This document shows positions 34,801 to 42,655 of a stretch of 64,000 nt of DNA, piece by piece. The notes beneath the pieces are model-generated. The model did not search any database, was not told where the DNA came from, and was given only the letters and a program-made list of their open reading frames with translations. The position numbers and the translations under genes were made by a program. The stretch is from contig NZ_VWXL01000053.1 of NCBI RefSeq assembly GCF_009746625.1, forward strand, positions 1 through 64,000, in the 5' to 3' direction. The DNA comes from Caproicibacter fermentans (GTDB taxonomy: Bacteria; Bacillota; Clostridia; Oscillospirales; Acutalibacteraceae). Position 1 is the stretch's first letter. Every line of letters starts with the position of its first letter.

Positions 34801-37638
34801 GGCCTTATCGACTTCTCCGGTCCAGACGGGGGCGGTGACGGCGATGTCTTTATCCGCTTCGGTTACGCGCAGATAGTAGTAGGAGTAGTTGTTCGGAATG
34901 GAAAAATCAACCGAGGCTTTGCTGGAGCTTATCTCTTTTTCCGCCGCGACACGGCCGCCGTTGACGATGACTTCGACCGTGCCGATGCTCTTGTCGGTCG
35001 GGTCGGAAAGGTCCGCGTGTAAGGACAGGCTTTCGCCTTTTTTCACCGAAATTTCGCTGCCCATGACTGCGCTGTCGACGGTGTAATAAATGCTCAGGTC
35101 ATTGTCCTCCGTCGCGTACACACGGCGGTTGCGCAGCGCGTCGTACAGGTTTTCTTCCGTAAGGCTCTGGGCCAGGATGACGCTGCGGGCCGTATTGGAG
35201 TCGCCCCAGTTGCCCTTGTGGTTATCCTGATTGTTGGTCGGAGCCACGTGCCAGCCCTTATCCAACGCGCGGGTGTAGTATTCATAGGAGGGGAAATACC
35301 CGACTCCGCGGATCGGCCCCTCGCCGTTGCCGACTTCGATCAAATTGATCAGCTTGTCGAACGTTGGACTGTAGTCGGCAAAATCATAAAAATCACCGAA
35401 CGTGGTCCCCGGATGGTTAAATTGAGAGATCGAATCCGGTACGGTTGTCAGGGTTTTATAGTACGCGTCCAGGCCGGCAGGGTTGGACGCCGACTGCTTT
35501 TTGTTGCAGTAGGTTGGGTTCTGCCGGTCTTCAAAGCCCGGCGTGTCAAAGGTGTTGATGTGGCCGGAACCGTCGCTCCAAGTCATTTCATACCCGTAAA
35601 TGCCGAGAAAAGTGGAGCCGGGGTCGTCGGCGCTATCCGGGTTTGGAATTTTTTCATCCGTAATCGCCTTCGCGGCGGCATGACCTTCTTTCCAGTTTTC
35701 GCTGCCGGAGCCGTCCAGAATCGTGTTTTTGTGCGCCTGGGCTTCGGATGCGGTTTCAAAATAGTTCGAATGATCTGTGACAGCCTCAAAATCCAGGTTT
35801 TTAGCTTTAGAAGCATGGTCATAGGCCTGTGTGATACTGCCCACACCGTCCGAAAGCGTCGTATGGGAATGCAGCTGTCCAAAGTAGATGTGATAAGTTC
35901 CTGTAAATTTTTCCCGGTAAGTAAAGACGGACTTTTCGCTGTTCTTGAGACCGTCCTTTGCCGCGTACGCCGTCAGGGTGGCCGGCAAAGCTGTCAGCGT
36001 AATCGGCGTGTTCGCGTCGTAAAGCAAATAGTTGTCGTCCGCTGCGGCCGGATCCAGCGTATAATAGATTTTCGCGTCTGCGGTCGCGCAGGAAAGCTTG
36101 ACCGTATCGCCGACCTTGGCGTTTACACTGCTGCCGGGATCCGCGGTTACGGGAGCGGCCTGCGGAGTTTCCGGCGTGGAGTCTTTAACATTGGTGATGC
36201 CGTCCGCGCCGAGCAGCTGCAGGGTGTAAGCGCCGCGATAACCTTGGAGGATTCCTGTGAAATCCGCAGTCTGTCCTTTGGAAACCTTGGCCGCAACGGC
36301 GGAATAGTCGTCGCCGCGCCTGCTGTCCATTTCTGCGGAAAGTGTTTTTTCGTTCTGAGTTAGTGTGAAATTAGCGTTTTTATAACTGTCTTCCGACAGA
36401 TCGGAGACAACGGCCCCGGAAATTTTCACCAGCAACCCGCCGGTGGATTCGCCGATGGCTGAAATGGAGACGTCCTTCGGCGCAGGTACTTCCCCGGGCG
36501 TCTTCGTGATTTTGACGCCGGTGACTTTCAGCTCGAGATTGTTATTATAAACAGCCGTGTCGCCGGTGGCCTCAACGGTGTCGCCGGGCTGAATCCCTGC
36601 GTCCTTTAGAACACTGTCGCCGAACAGCTCAATGCCGCCGGTCGCGTCCTGTATGTACAGCCCCAACGACGAATTGGCATAAGGATGTGTCGCAATGCCG
36701 GTCAGGGTAACGGTGTGACCTTCTCCGGCCTTTCTGGCGTCGCCGATCGTGTTGACGACCGCGTTGTCCACTTTGTACGTCCGCGTCTGCGGATGATCTT
36801 TGCCTCCGTCCAGCCAGGCGCGGATCGTTGTGGTGTCGTGAATTTGAATCGGATCCCGGTACTTTGTTCCGTCGCCCGGCTCATTGTTTCCGGGATTGAG
36901 TTCGTAATAAATCGCGGTGTCGGTCGTTGCGGTAAGCTTCACCGTGGTTCCCCCCGGCACGTAGCCGCTGGAGTCCGGCGCGCTGCTCGGCGTGAACACA
37001 ACGGTTTCCGTACTGCCGCCGCCTCCTGTTTGGCCGGTGACGATAATGTCGTTGATATAGCAGGTTCCACCGCTTGAAGTCGTGCCGTTATCCGCGGGAG
37101 TGAACCGGACCGCGATGGTGCCGTCGGGCAAACTCAATGCGGTGTCCCCGCTGCCGAAAGTAACGGCTTTTACGCCGCCCGAAGTGGCGCTGATGGTGAA
37201 ATCGCCGTTCGCCACATCGGAAAAGGAATCGCCGTCTTTGGAACTTTGAACTTTCCAATTTGCGGTAACGGTTTTGGACCGCCGAAAGCCGGCCGAGACT
37301 GCTATGCGGGTGGAGTCCTTCGTTTCGTCCGGCAGACTGACCTGCCAGTATTTTGTACCGGGCTCACCGTCAAATCCGCTTGCCGCAAGGAAATATTGTG
37401 TGCTGGTGCCCCAACTCCCGGCGGCGTTTGTCGATAAAAAACCGGAATCCTTGAAAGCGCCGTCCGTCGCATAAATTTTTGCTTCCGACGGTGCCTCGGA
37501 GGGGTTGCTGGAAATATTCCACGATGCCAGAGTCTCTGTTTCCGCTTTTGCCAAAATGCCCGGTGAAACCGATACTGCGCTGAGCACCAGTGCCATGGAT
37601 AAAAACAGTGACACCGGCTTGCTCCATAATTTTTGCAT
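31897..37638 (-). CDS. Giant secreted multidomain protein with CehA-type PHP domain
   Basis: A 1913-residue exported protein. Signal peptide at 1-32 (LFLSMALVLSAVSVSPGILAKA). Then a lectin/discoidin-like region (~36-205), a chitobiase/hexosaminidase C-terminal-like module (~215-295), an OB-fold module (~297-380, GIATHPYANSSLGLYIQDA), a second chitobiase-like module (~500-570), and a PHP metallohydrolase of the CehA/McbA type from ~580 (FGQLHSHTTLSDG, VTDHSN, HINTFDTPGF, QFNHPGTTF, HVAPTNNQDNHKG). A ThuA-like region follows (~1080-1290; LLVISAPAKNSG, GGTAVICGLSDYS), a further OB-fold (~1346-1430, YLQDSTGGIDIYPI), a Ser/Asp/Lys-rich linker (~1550) and Ig-like C-terminal modules. No LPXTG or SLH motif was seen. 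Predicted to act outside the cell, perhaps on phosphodiester or sugar-linked substrates. Confidence 0.85.
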   Translation of the reverse strand: MQKLWSKPVSLFLSMALVLSAVSVSPGILAKAETETLASWNISSNPSEAPSEAKIYATDGAFKDSGFLSTNAAGSWGTSTQYFLAASGFDGEPGTKYWQVSLPDETKDSTRIAVSAGFRRSKTVTANWKVQSSKDGDSFSDVANGDFTISATSGGVKAVTFGSGDTALSLPDGTIAVRFTPADNGTTSSGGTCYINDIIVTGQTGGGGSTETVVFTPSSAPDSSGYVPGGTTVKLTATTDTAIYYELNPGNNEPGDGTKYRDPIQIHDTTTIRAWLDGGKDHPQTRTYKVDNAVVNTIGDARKAGEGHTVTLTGIATHPYANSSLGLYIQDATGGIELFGDSVLKDAGIQPGDTVEATGDTAVYNNNLELKVTGVKITKTPGEVPAPKDVSISAIGESTGGLLVKISGAVVSDLSEDSYKNANFTLTQNEKTLSAEMDSRRGDDYSAVAAKVSKGQTADFTGILQGYRGAYTLQLLGADGITNVKDSTPETPQAAPVTADPGSSVNAKVGDTVKLSCATADAKIYYTLDPAAADDNYLLYDANTPITLTALPATLTAYAAKDGLKNSEKSVFTYREKFTGTYHIYFGQLHSHTTLSDGVGSITQAYDHASKAKNLDFEAVTDHSNYFETASEAQAHKNTILDGSGSENWKEGHAAAKAITDEKIPNPDSADDPGSTFLGIYGYEMTWSDGSGHINTFDTPGFEDRQNPTYCNKKQSASNPAGLDAYYKTLTTVPDSISQFNHPGTTFGDFYDFADYSPTFDKLINLIEVGNGEGPIRGVGYFPSYEYYTRALDKGWHVAPTNNQDNHKGNWGDSNTARSVILAQSLTEENLYDALRNRRVYATEDNDLSIYYTVDSAVMGSEISVKKGESLSLHADLSDPTDKSIGTVEVIVNGGRVAAEKEISSSKASVDFSIPNNYSYYYLRVTEADKDIAVTAPVWTGEVDKAGIASVSADTDLPIKGEPVNITASLFNNETSPLTIDSLEYKIGDEVIRAVSGSGLNGGATLDSLGTKNDSFRYTPKSAGSTTIHVTLKGTLGGTSKTYTNALLMQVADPGAVTKVIIDGTHFNDYVTGYYSQSMGNVTKIAADDGTQIKVVADRITPETLKGTQLLVISAPAKNSGTSKAGDAYQPQTFSDDFIRMVKEYVQNGGTAVICGLSDYSDSPNDPYTSAAQVNSLLKGIGATSTISNDEVVDQDQNGGQPYRLYFQNYNTDSPYMKDVSPDQKYSFYSGCTVNAGKGATRLVDGFDTTYSINSRASDSVCESGIPVSSPTAVYDESNAVKKKGNVCALAEEPVGNGKVLIAGTVFLSDFEVKADKDNYEDLDYANKTIFGNILDSVKTDIPTTSIASVRATGETGAVYAVEGIVTAGSEAPNAFTDTVYLQDSTGGIDIYPIANGSGIKVGQKLRVVGHVDSYQGDKELKIGSGVEGYEVIDTAEKPVSPVSLSVADASDYTSRGGSLVKVTGTVSDLKKLGGVIQSFTLNSGSGKIRILINGYISPDIDLSGLVKENAAVSAVGLVYMDPDGVCLRVRDRNEITPAGGTDGGDSGHHRRSDDDSSPKKGTVISSATNSTVATSTVGGKTVATVTGRPDSAPVVSGNRADITITVPSSITSEISGATPQHPALIRIEPASADLVSQFDSSAVKTVGIRIRIPSEIVTGKNAGLSLCLPKEVLSKAKSTLKNIVLSVEDAGGKELYCWDFTGSALSASPVSPAADLDLAVSLGPAESGSAEAKIISDNAPGGIGVVLKFGENGLLPAPANVHLYVGGQQGIRPNSTVYLYYFNPQANILEPLPDGKYTVDASGTVTIRIVHCSEYILMPGAAAHSYPVQTDTTYPVGLKQGESYTFAVTASNGTVPALNVGDASVFTASVRRKNGVCYVTVKAIGKPGEVTALYSTLNGKKPVTLCYLFVKG

Positions 37639-37895
37639 TCGCTTCCCGTCCTCTCTACCAATAAGAAAATAAGTTTTCGTATTTATTCTATAGAATGAAT
37701 ATTAAAAGGACAGGCAAAAAATGTAAGATCGGTGTAAAACAGCACAGTGATTTCTTCTTTAACGGTTCGTTGCAATCTTTAAAAAGAGCAGCGTCGCGGG
37801 AAATCCCTGGCCTGATCTTACAGGATTTTTGGGATTGGCGGGGGAGTGGAAATTCCCGGTAGTATTGCCGAGGCAATATGGTCTGCGGAATCAGA
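37639..37895. other. Intergenic region upstream of the giant protein gene
   Basis: No gene seen. It contains a 12-bp perfect palindrome, ATTCTATAGAAT (37685-37696), whose TATAGA could be the -10 box of the giant gene with TTGCCT 19 bases away on the minus strand; this is weak. Confidence 0.3.
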
Positions 37896-37925
37896 AACAC
37901 GGCGGGAATCGATTCCCGCCGCGTT
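37896..37925 (-). terminator. Terminator after the esterase gene
   Basis: AACAC precedes a 20-bp perfect palindrome at 37901-37920 (GGCGGGAATC, then its complement), followed by GCGTT. On the minus strand it lies 17 bases after the esterase stop and is followed by TGTTTCTGATT. Confidence 0.55.
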
Positions 37926-37941
37926 AATTGAGCTATGAGTA

Positions 37942-38730
37942 TTATAGTTGGATAAAAGTCTGGTGCATCCATTCGACGCACAGAGAACTCCATGATGCAA
38001 CGTGAGGATCTGCGAAGCGGCCCTTTTCGGGTTCTTCGACCTCGGGCGTCGCCAGCGAAAGGCCATGCACCCCTTTTGGAAACAGATGAAGTTCGCAGGG
38101 AATGTGATGTTCCACAAGGGCGTTAAAAAACAGCATTGAATTCTGAACGGGGACATCTCCGTCCTGAACCGTATGCCAAAGAAAAGTCGGCGGGACGTTG
38201 TCAGACACCTGCTTTTCCAATGAGAAAAGGGACTGCTTTTCCTTAGCTTGGAAAAGGCGCTCAAAGCTTTCACGATGAGCGAAGGGGCCGGAAGAAATGA
38301 CGGGGTATCCCAGAATCAAAGCATTTGGCCTGTGACGCTCCCATAGAGAAGCGTCCGGAAAAATATCTTTATTGTTCCAGAATACCCCAAGGCTGGCCGC
38401 CAGATGACCGCCTGCCGAGAAGCCGCAGACCGCGATCCGATGGGGGTCAACATACGGCTCGCCGGAAGATTCTCTGACCTCCTTTACGGCCCAGGACAAG
38501 TCCCGCAGCGGCCGCAAGCCAAGGGGAGGATTTTCCACTGTGTATCTGAGTACGAATGCGTGAAACCCGTTTTGACGAAACATTTCGGCAACCGGCCAGC
38601 TTTCTCTGGGAGAGAGCCAGGAATACCCGCCGCCGGGGCAGATGACGACGGCGGGCAGAATCCGTTCAGAAGAGGCAGGATAACAGTCCAGTCGGGCGGA
38701 GCTGTCGGGACAGCATAAAGTCTGTACCAA
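37942..38730 (-). CDS. Alpha/beta hydrolase, acetylesterase-like
   Basis: A cytoplasmic 262-residue serine esterase of the BD-FAE/acetyl-xylan-esterase-like group. The oxyanion motif is CPGGGYSWLS near residue 33, the nucleophile elbow is GFSAGGHLAASLG near residue 98, and the remaining triad is seen in VQDGDVPVQNS (Asp) and GVHGLSLATPE (His). No signal peptide. It starts 28 bases after the VOC gene stop and is the last gene of the hexuronate cluster. Removal of acetyl groups from imported pectin-derived galacturonate oligomers would fit; this is inference from context. Confidence 0.85.
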   Translation of the reverse strand: MVQTLCCPDSSARLDCYPASSERILPAVVICPGGGYSWLSPRESWPVAEMFRQNGFHAFVLRYTVENPPLGLRPLRDLSWAVKEVRESSGEPYVDPHRIAVCGFSAGGHLAASLGVFWNNKDIFPDASLWERHRPNALILGYPVISSGPFAHRESFERLFQAKEKQSLFSLEKQVSDNVPPTFLWHTVQDGDVPVQNSMLFFNALVEHHIPCELHLFPKGVHGLSLATPEVEEPEKGRFADPHVASWSSLCVEWMHQTFIQL

Positions 38731-38758
38731 TGTAATTCCCCATCCTTCAAAAATCAGC

Positions 38759-39112
38759 TTATTTTTTCAGCAGATGAAATGCAAATCCGGCAATCTCATT
38801 TTTTAGATAGATGAGCTTTAATTCTCCGTTTTCTTCGTTGTAGGCTGCCGTGCCGTTGTCAAATTCGATTCCCTTGCCTTCCAGATATTTTTTTGCTGCC
38901 GGAACGTCGGTGGTTCCAATCGCGATATGCCCGAGGGTTCCGGCGCCCTTCTTTTTCATAATCTCAATTTTGGAACTGGAAAAAACAGAAATCGGCGTGT
39001 CTGTTTCCGAAAAGCCAAACAGGCTGAGTAATAAGTCGGCCGTTTGCTGTGCCTCTGCCGTGTCCTTACAGTTGAGCCCGACATGCATTACCTCAAAACC
39101 CAATTCTTTCAT
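38759..39112 (-). CDS. VOC-family protein, like the C-terminal domain of clostridial KDPG aldolases
   Basis: A 117-residue protein of the vicinal-oxygen-chelate fold: MKELGFEVMHVGLNCKDTAEA, then LGHIAIGTTDVPAAKKYLEGKG and LIYLKNEIAGFAFHLLKK. From memory, many clostridial 2-keto-3-deoxy-6-phosphogluconate aldolases carry a very similar domain at their C-terminus; here it stands alone within the hexuronate cluster. ATG 39112 fits the AAGGA spacing better than ATG 39118. A promoter of its own is visible in the gap after uxaC. Enzymatic role unknown; it may assist or allosterically affect the aldolase step. Confidence 0.72.
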   Translation of the reverse strand: MKELGFEVMHVGLNCKDTAEAQQTADLLLSLFGFSETDTPISVFSSSKIEIMKKKGAGTLGHIAIGTTDVPAAKKYLEGKGIEFDNGTAAYNEENGELKLIYLKNEIAGFAFHLLKK

Positions 39113-39201
39113 GATCATGTTCCTTCTTTCAGCGTAAAGTAAAATGGCGCAGCGGCTCTCATTGAGGACAACCGGTTTGACATGCGCCAAAATTCACCTA
39201 T

Positions 39202-39230
39202 ATCTTAATGCAAGTCACAACAAAATTCAA
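39202..39230 (-). promoter_or_regulatory. Internal promoter before the VOC gene
   Basis: On the minus strand: TTGAAT (39225-39230), 17-base spacer, TAAGAT (39202-39207), in the 144-base gap between uxaC and the VOC gene. Confidence 0.5.
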
Positions 39231-39256
39231 ATGGCGCGCAACAGAATTTTACAGGA

Positions 39257-40666
39257 TCAAACATCGTAATGAAAATATGCCTTTGCATTCTCATAGCAGA
39301 TTCCTTTTATAATGGATTCCAGCATGTTTTTGTCATCGGGATATTCTCCGTTTTCCACCCAGGAACCGATCAGGTTGCACAGGATTCTCCTGAAATATTC
39401 ATGGCGGGTATAGGAGAGAAAGCTGCGGGAATCCGTCACCATGCCCACAAAATTGCCCAGAAGGGAAAGATTTGCAAGACTGGTCAGCTGGCTTTCCATG
39501 CCGGCTTTGGAATCGTTGAACCACCACGCGCAGCCATGCTGGATTTTTCCGCGTACACCGGGACCCTGGAAACTGCCGATCACGCTGCCGAGCATCGCAT
39601 TGTCATTTGGGTTCAGCGAATAAAGAATCATTTTCGGGAGGCCGCAGCGGGCGTCCAAAGCATCCAGAAGCGCGACCAGACCATCCGCACAGGCGGCGGT
39701 GCCGATGCAGTCCATGCCGGTGTCGGGGCCCAGTACGTGATACAGACCGGTTCGGTTGTTGCGCAGCGCATTGTAATGAATCTGCATCGCCCAGTCGTGT
39801 TTTGCATATTGTTCCCCCAAAAACAGGAGCAGCTCTGTTTTGTAGGCTTCAATTTCTTCCGTCGAGAGGGACTCCCCGTTCAGGGCTTTCCTGAAAACCG
39901 TGTCCGCTTTGGCGGCTCCCTCCGCCCGGCAGAAAAGATACTCCAGAGCGTGGTCGGAAGCGCGGCAGCCCATGGAATCAAAGAAATCAATGCGCGCGGC
40001 GAGTACGGAGAACAGGTCGTCTATGGAATGAATCGGAGTATCGGCGGCTTTGGATAGCTTTTGTATGTAAGCGGCAAATTCCGGTTTTTCCACCCGCAGC
40101 GCCTGGTCGGGACGCATGGAAGGTACGACGAGAAAATCACATGTGGGGTCGCCGCGCAGCTTTTTGTGCCAGCACAGGTTGTCTGCGGGGTCGTCTGTTG
40201 TTGCGATCACTTTCACGTTTGACTGGTGAATGATGCCCCGTACCGAAAGGGAATCTTCGCGCAGCTTCTTATTGCACAGATTCCAGATATCTTCCGCAGA
40301 CTCCGCTGTCAGAAACTGATTGCAGCCGAAGTAACGCTTTAACTCCAAGTGGGTCCAGTGAATCATAGGGTTGCCGATGGCGCGCGGCAGCGCTTCGGCA
40401 AAACGTTGAAATTTTACGCGGTCGGAGCTTTGAGAGCCGGTGATTTCGGCTTCATCCACGCCGTTTGAGCGGATGATTCTCCACTTATAATGATCTCCGC
40501 CAAGCCAGACCTGCGAAATATTTTCGAAATTGCGGTTTTCCGCAATTTCTTTCGGGCTGATATGGCAGTGAAAGTCGATGATCGGCATTTTTTCGGCAAA
40601 CTCATGAAACAGGGCTTTTGCCGTATCGTTAGTCAGCAAAAAATCCTCATCCATAAACGGTTTCAT
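39257..40666 (-). CDS. uxaC: Uronate isomerase
   Basis: A 469-residue amidohydrolase-superfamily enzyme that converts D-galacturonate to D-tagaturonate and D-glucuronate to D-fructuronate. The metal-binding HxH is seen in IIDFHCHISPKEIAENRNF near residue 30; other signatures are WLGGDHYKWRIIRSNGV, TTDDPADNL, MQIHYNALRNNR and GKIQHGCAWWFNDSK near the C-terminus. ATG 40666 follows AAAGGA and fits the usual N-terminus (MKPFMDEDFLL). It follows the TRAP permease gene in the same direction by 93 bases. Together with uxaB and uxaA it supplies the isomerase route for galacturonate. Confidence 0.96.
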   Translation of the reverse strand: MKPFMDEDFLLTNDTAKALFHEFAEKMPIIDFHCHISPKEIAENRNFENISQVWLGGDHYKWRIIRSNGVDEAEITGSQSSDRVKFQRFAEALPRAIGNPMIHWTHLELKRYFGCNQFLTAESAEDIWNLCNKKLREDSLSVRGIIHQSNVKVIATTDDPADNLCWHKKLRGDPTCDFLVVPSMRPDQALRVEKPEFAAYIQKLSKAADTPIHSIDDLFSVLAARIDFFDSMGCRASDHALEYLFCRAEGAAKADTVFRKALNGESLSTEEIEAYKTELLLFLGEQYAKHDWAMQIHYNALRNNRTGLYHVLGPDTGMDCIGTAACADGLVALLDALDARCGLPKMILYSLNPNDNAMLGSVIGSFQGPGVRGKIQHGCAWWFNDSKAGMESQLTSLANLSLLGNFVGMVTDSRSFLSYTRHEYFRRILCNLIGSWVENGEYPDDKNMLESIIKGICYENAKAYFHYDV

Positions 40667-40759
40667 CTTGACATCCTTTCTGAAAACAGATTGCAATAGA
40701 CGAATACGAAAGATTCCCACGGATATGCGAAAAGGCGCGCCGAGGCACCCGCGCGGGAC

Positions 40760-42046
40760 TCACAGCAGGCCCGGAATCCAAAGCGAAATGGCAGGGATAA
40801 AGGTAACCAGCATCAGTGCGATCAGCATGGCGGCATACATTGGAAGCATTGCCACGGTTACTTTTTCAACGGAGATTTTACCGATGCTGCATCCAACGAA
40901 CAGTGCGCCGCCGACCGGAGGCGTGCACAGGCCGATCGCGAGGTTCAGAATCAGCATGACGCCGAACTGGACCGGATTCATACCGTACTGTTCCACAACC
41001 GGAAGAAGAATCGGCGTGACGATCAGAATCAGAGGCGCCATATCCATAAAGCAGCCGAGTACCAGCAGCATCAGATTAATCAGCAGAAACACAATCACAC
41101 GGTTGGTGGTGACGGAAAGCAGAAAATTGGAAATCAGCATCGGAACCTGCAAATAAGCAAGCAGCCAGCCGAATGCTCCGGCAGAAGCTATCAGGCTGAA
41201 CACAACGGCAAGGGTTCTTATGGTGTTCATCAAAAGTCTGGGGATTTCCCGCACCTTCAATTCGCGATAAAAAAATACGGAAATAATGAATGCGTAAATG
41301 CACGCAAACGCCGCCGACTCCGTGGCTGTAAAAATGCCGGAAACTACGCCGCCCATGATGATGATAATGGTGCCGAGCGCCAGAATGGCGTCGCGCGTGA
41401 TTTTCAGGGCGTCGCGCAGTTTAACTCTTTCCCCCTTTGGGTACTGCCGTTTTACGGAAATGATCCCGCAGACGATCATCAGGCACACCCCGAGAAGAAT
41501 TCCCGGAATAACCCCGCCCATGAACAGCGCGCCGATGGAAACGCCGCCCGCCGCAAGGGAATAGATAATCATGTTGTGGCTCGGCGGAATCAAAACGCCC
41601 TGGCAGGCGCTCGTCACCGTTACGGCGACGGAGAAATCCTCGTCATAGCCTGCGTCCGTCATCATCGGAATTTCAATGCAGCCAAGGGAAGAAACATCGG
41701 CGACGGCGGAACCGGATATTCCGCCGAAGAACATACTGGCCAGAACATTCACATGCGCGAGTCCGCCGCGCAGACGGCCGACGATCACGTTGGCGAATTT
41801 TAAAAGCCGGTCGGAGATTCCGCCCGCCCCCATAAGTTCGCCGGCAAAAATGAAGAACGGAATCGCCATGAGGGAAAAACTGTCGATGGATTTACTCATT
41901 TGCTGGACCAGCGTCATAACCGGGATCTGCAGATACAGCATGGTGATTGCGGTGGAACTGGCCAGCGCGATGGCGACCGGCATTTTGCAGATGATAAAGA
42001 TGACGAAACTGATCAGAAGGAGAGCAATGGCAAAGTTGAGGTTCAT
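40760..42046 (-). CDS. dctM: TRAP transporter large membrane subunit (DctM)
   Basis: A 428-residue membrane protein with about twelve hydrophobic segments, the ion-coupled translocation subunit of a TRAP transporter. Family signatures: FILAGELMGAGGISDRLLKFA-type stretch (FIFAGELMGAGG), GGISGSAVADVSSLG, and IPPSHNMIIYSLAAGGVSIG; the C-terminal half repeats them in NPVQFGVMLILNLAIG and TPPVGGALFVG. AAGGAGG precedes the ATG, which overlaps the dctQ stop by 4 bases. Set between uxaA and uxaC, it most likely imports a hexuronate. Confidence 0.93.
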   Translation of the reverse strand: MNLNFAIALLLISFVIFIICKMPVAIALASSTAITMLYLQIPVMTLVQQMSKSIDSFSLMAIPFFIFAGELMGAGGISDRLLKFANVIVGRLRGGLAHVNVLASMFFGGISGSAVADVSSLGCIEIPMMTDAGYDEDFSVAVTVTSACQGVLIPPSHNMIIYSLAAGGVSIGALFMGGVIPGILLGVCLMIVCGIISVKRQYPKGERVKLRDALKITRDAILALGTIIIIMGGVVSGIFTATESAAFACIYAFIISVFFYRELKVREIPRLLMNTIRTLAVVFSLIASAGAFGWLLAYLQVPMLISNFLLSVTTNRVIVFLLINLMLLVLGCFMDMAPLILIVTPILLPVVEQYGMNPVQFGVMLILNLAIGLCTPPVGGALFVGCSIGKISVEKVTVAMLPMYAAMLIALMLVTFIPAISLWIPGLL

Positions 42047-42591
42047 GTGTTTTCCTCCTTTTGAAAGCCTTCTTCCAGTTCCCTGTGCCGGAACCGTTCC
42101 AAATGGAACAGATCGATCAGTGCGTAGTAACAGATGAAAACCCCGGAAACCGGAATCATAATGTACAGGGTGCCGCCGGGCCAGCCGGTCGCCGGAAGAA
42201 TGGAACCCATCGAAGCCTGCGTCATCCTGACGCCGTAAACAATCAGCGTAACGCCAAACAGGACGGTGACAAGGCTGTTAATAACATTCAGAATCTTTTG
42301 AATGGGAACGGGAAATTTTTTAAAGAACATTTCAATGGCGATGTGCAGCTTCTTTTCTACACCGATTGCCATAGAAATAAATGCCATCCATACCATAAGA
42401 AGCAGGGCAACCTCGTCGGACCAGGAAATACTGAAACCCAGAAATTTGCGGCAGATGACCTGCGCGCTGACGATCAGAACGATGACCAGCATTACAATTT
42501 TGGAATACTCCTCCAAAATCCGGTAAATAAAATCGAACAGAAAGGAAATACCATACATCAGCCGGTCGAGCGGATTTTTCTTGGTGTTCAT
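42043..42591 (-). CDS. dctQ: TRAP transporter small membrane subunit (DctQ)
   Basis: A 182-residue membrane protein with four hydrophobic segments, the small subunit that pairs with DctM. The family pattern is visible in VICRKFLGFSISWSDEVALLLMVWMAFISMAIGVEKK-like text around residues 45-85 (key parts: RKFLGFSISWSDE and WMAFISMAIG), then HIAIEMF. AAGGAG precedes the ATG. It lies 64 bases after the binding-protein gene and overlaps dctM by 4 bases, so the two membrane subunits are translated together. Confidence 0.92.
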   Translation of the reverse strand: MNTKKNPLDRLMYGISFLFDFIYRILEEYSKIVMLVIVLIVSAQVICRKFLGFSISWSDEVALLLMVWMAFISMAIGVEKKLHIAIEMFFKKFPVPIQKILNVINSLVTVLFGVTLIVYGVRMTQASMGSILPATGWPGGTLYIMIPVSGVFICYYALIDLFHLERFRHRELEEGFQKEENT

Positions 42592-42655
42592 AGAGTTCTC
42601 CTTATTTAAGGGTCATGAGCCGCGGAAAAAGCGGCTCATGACTGAGGATCGAAAG

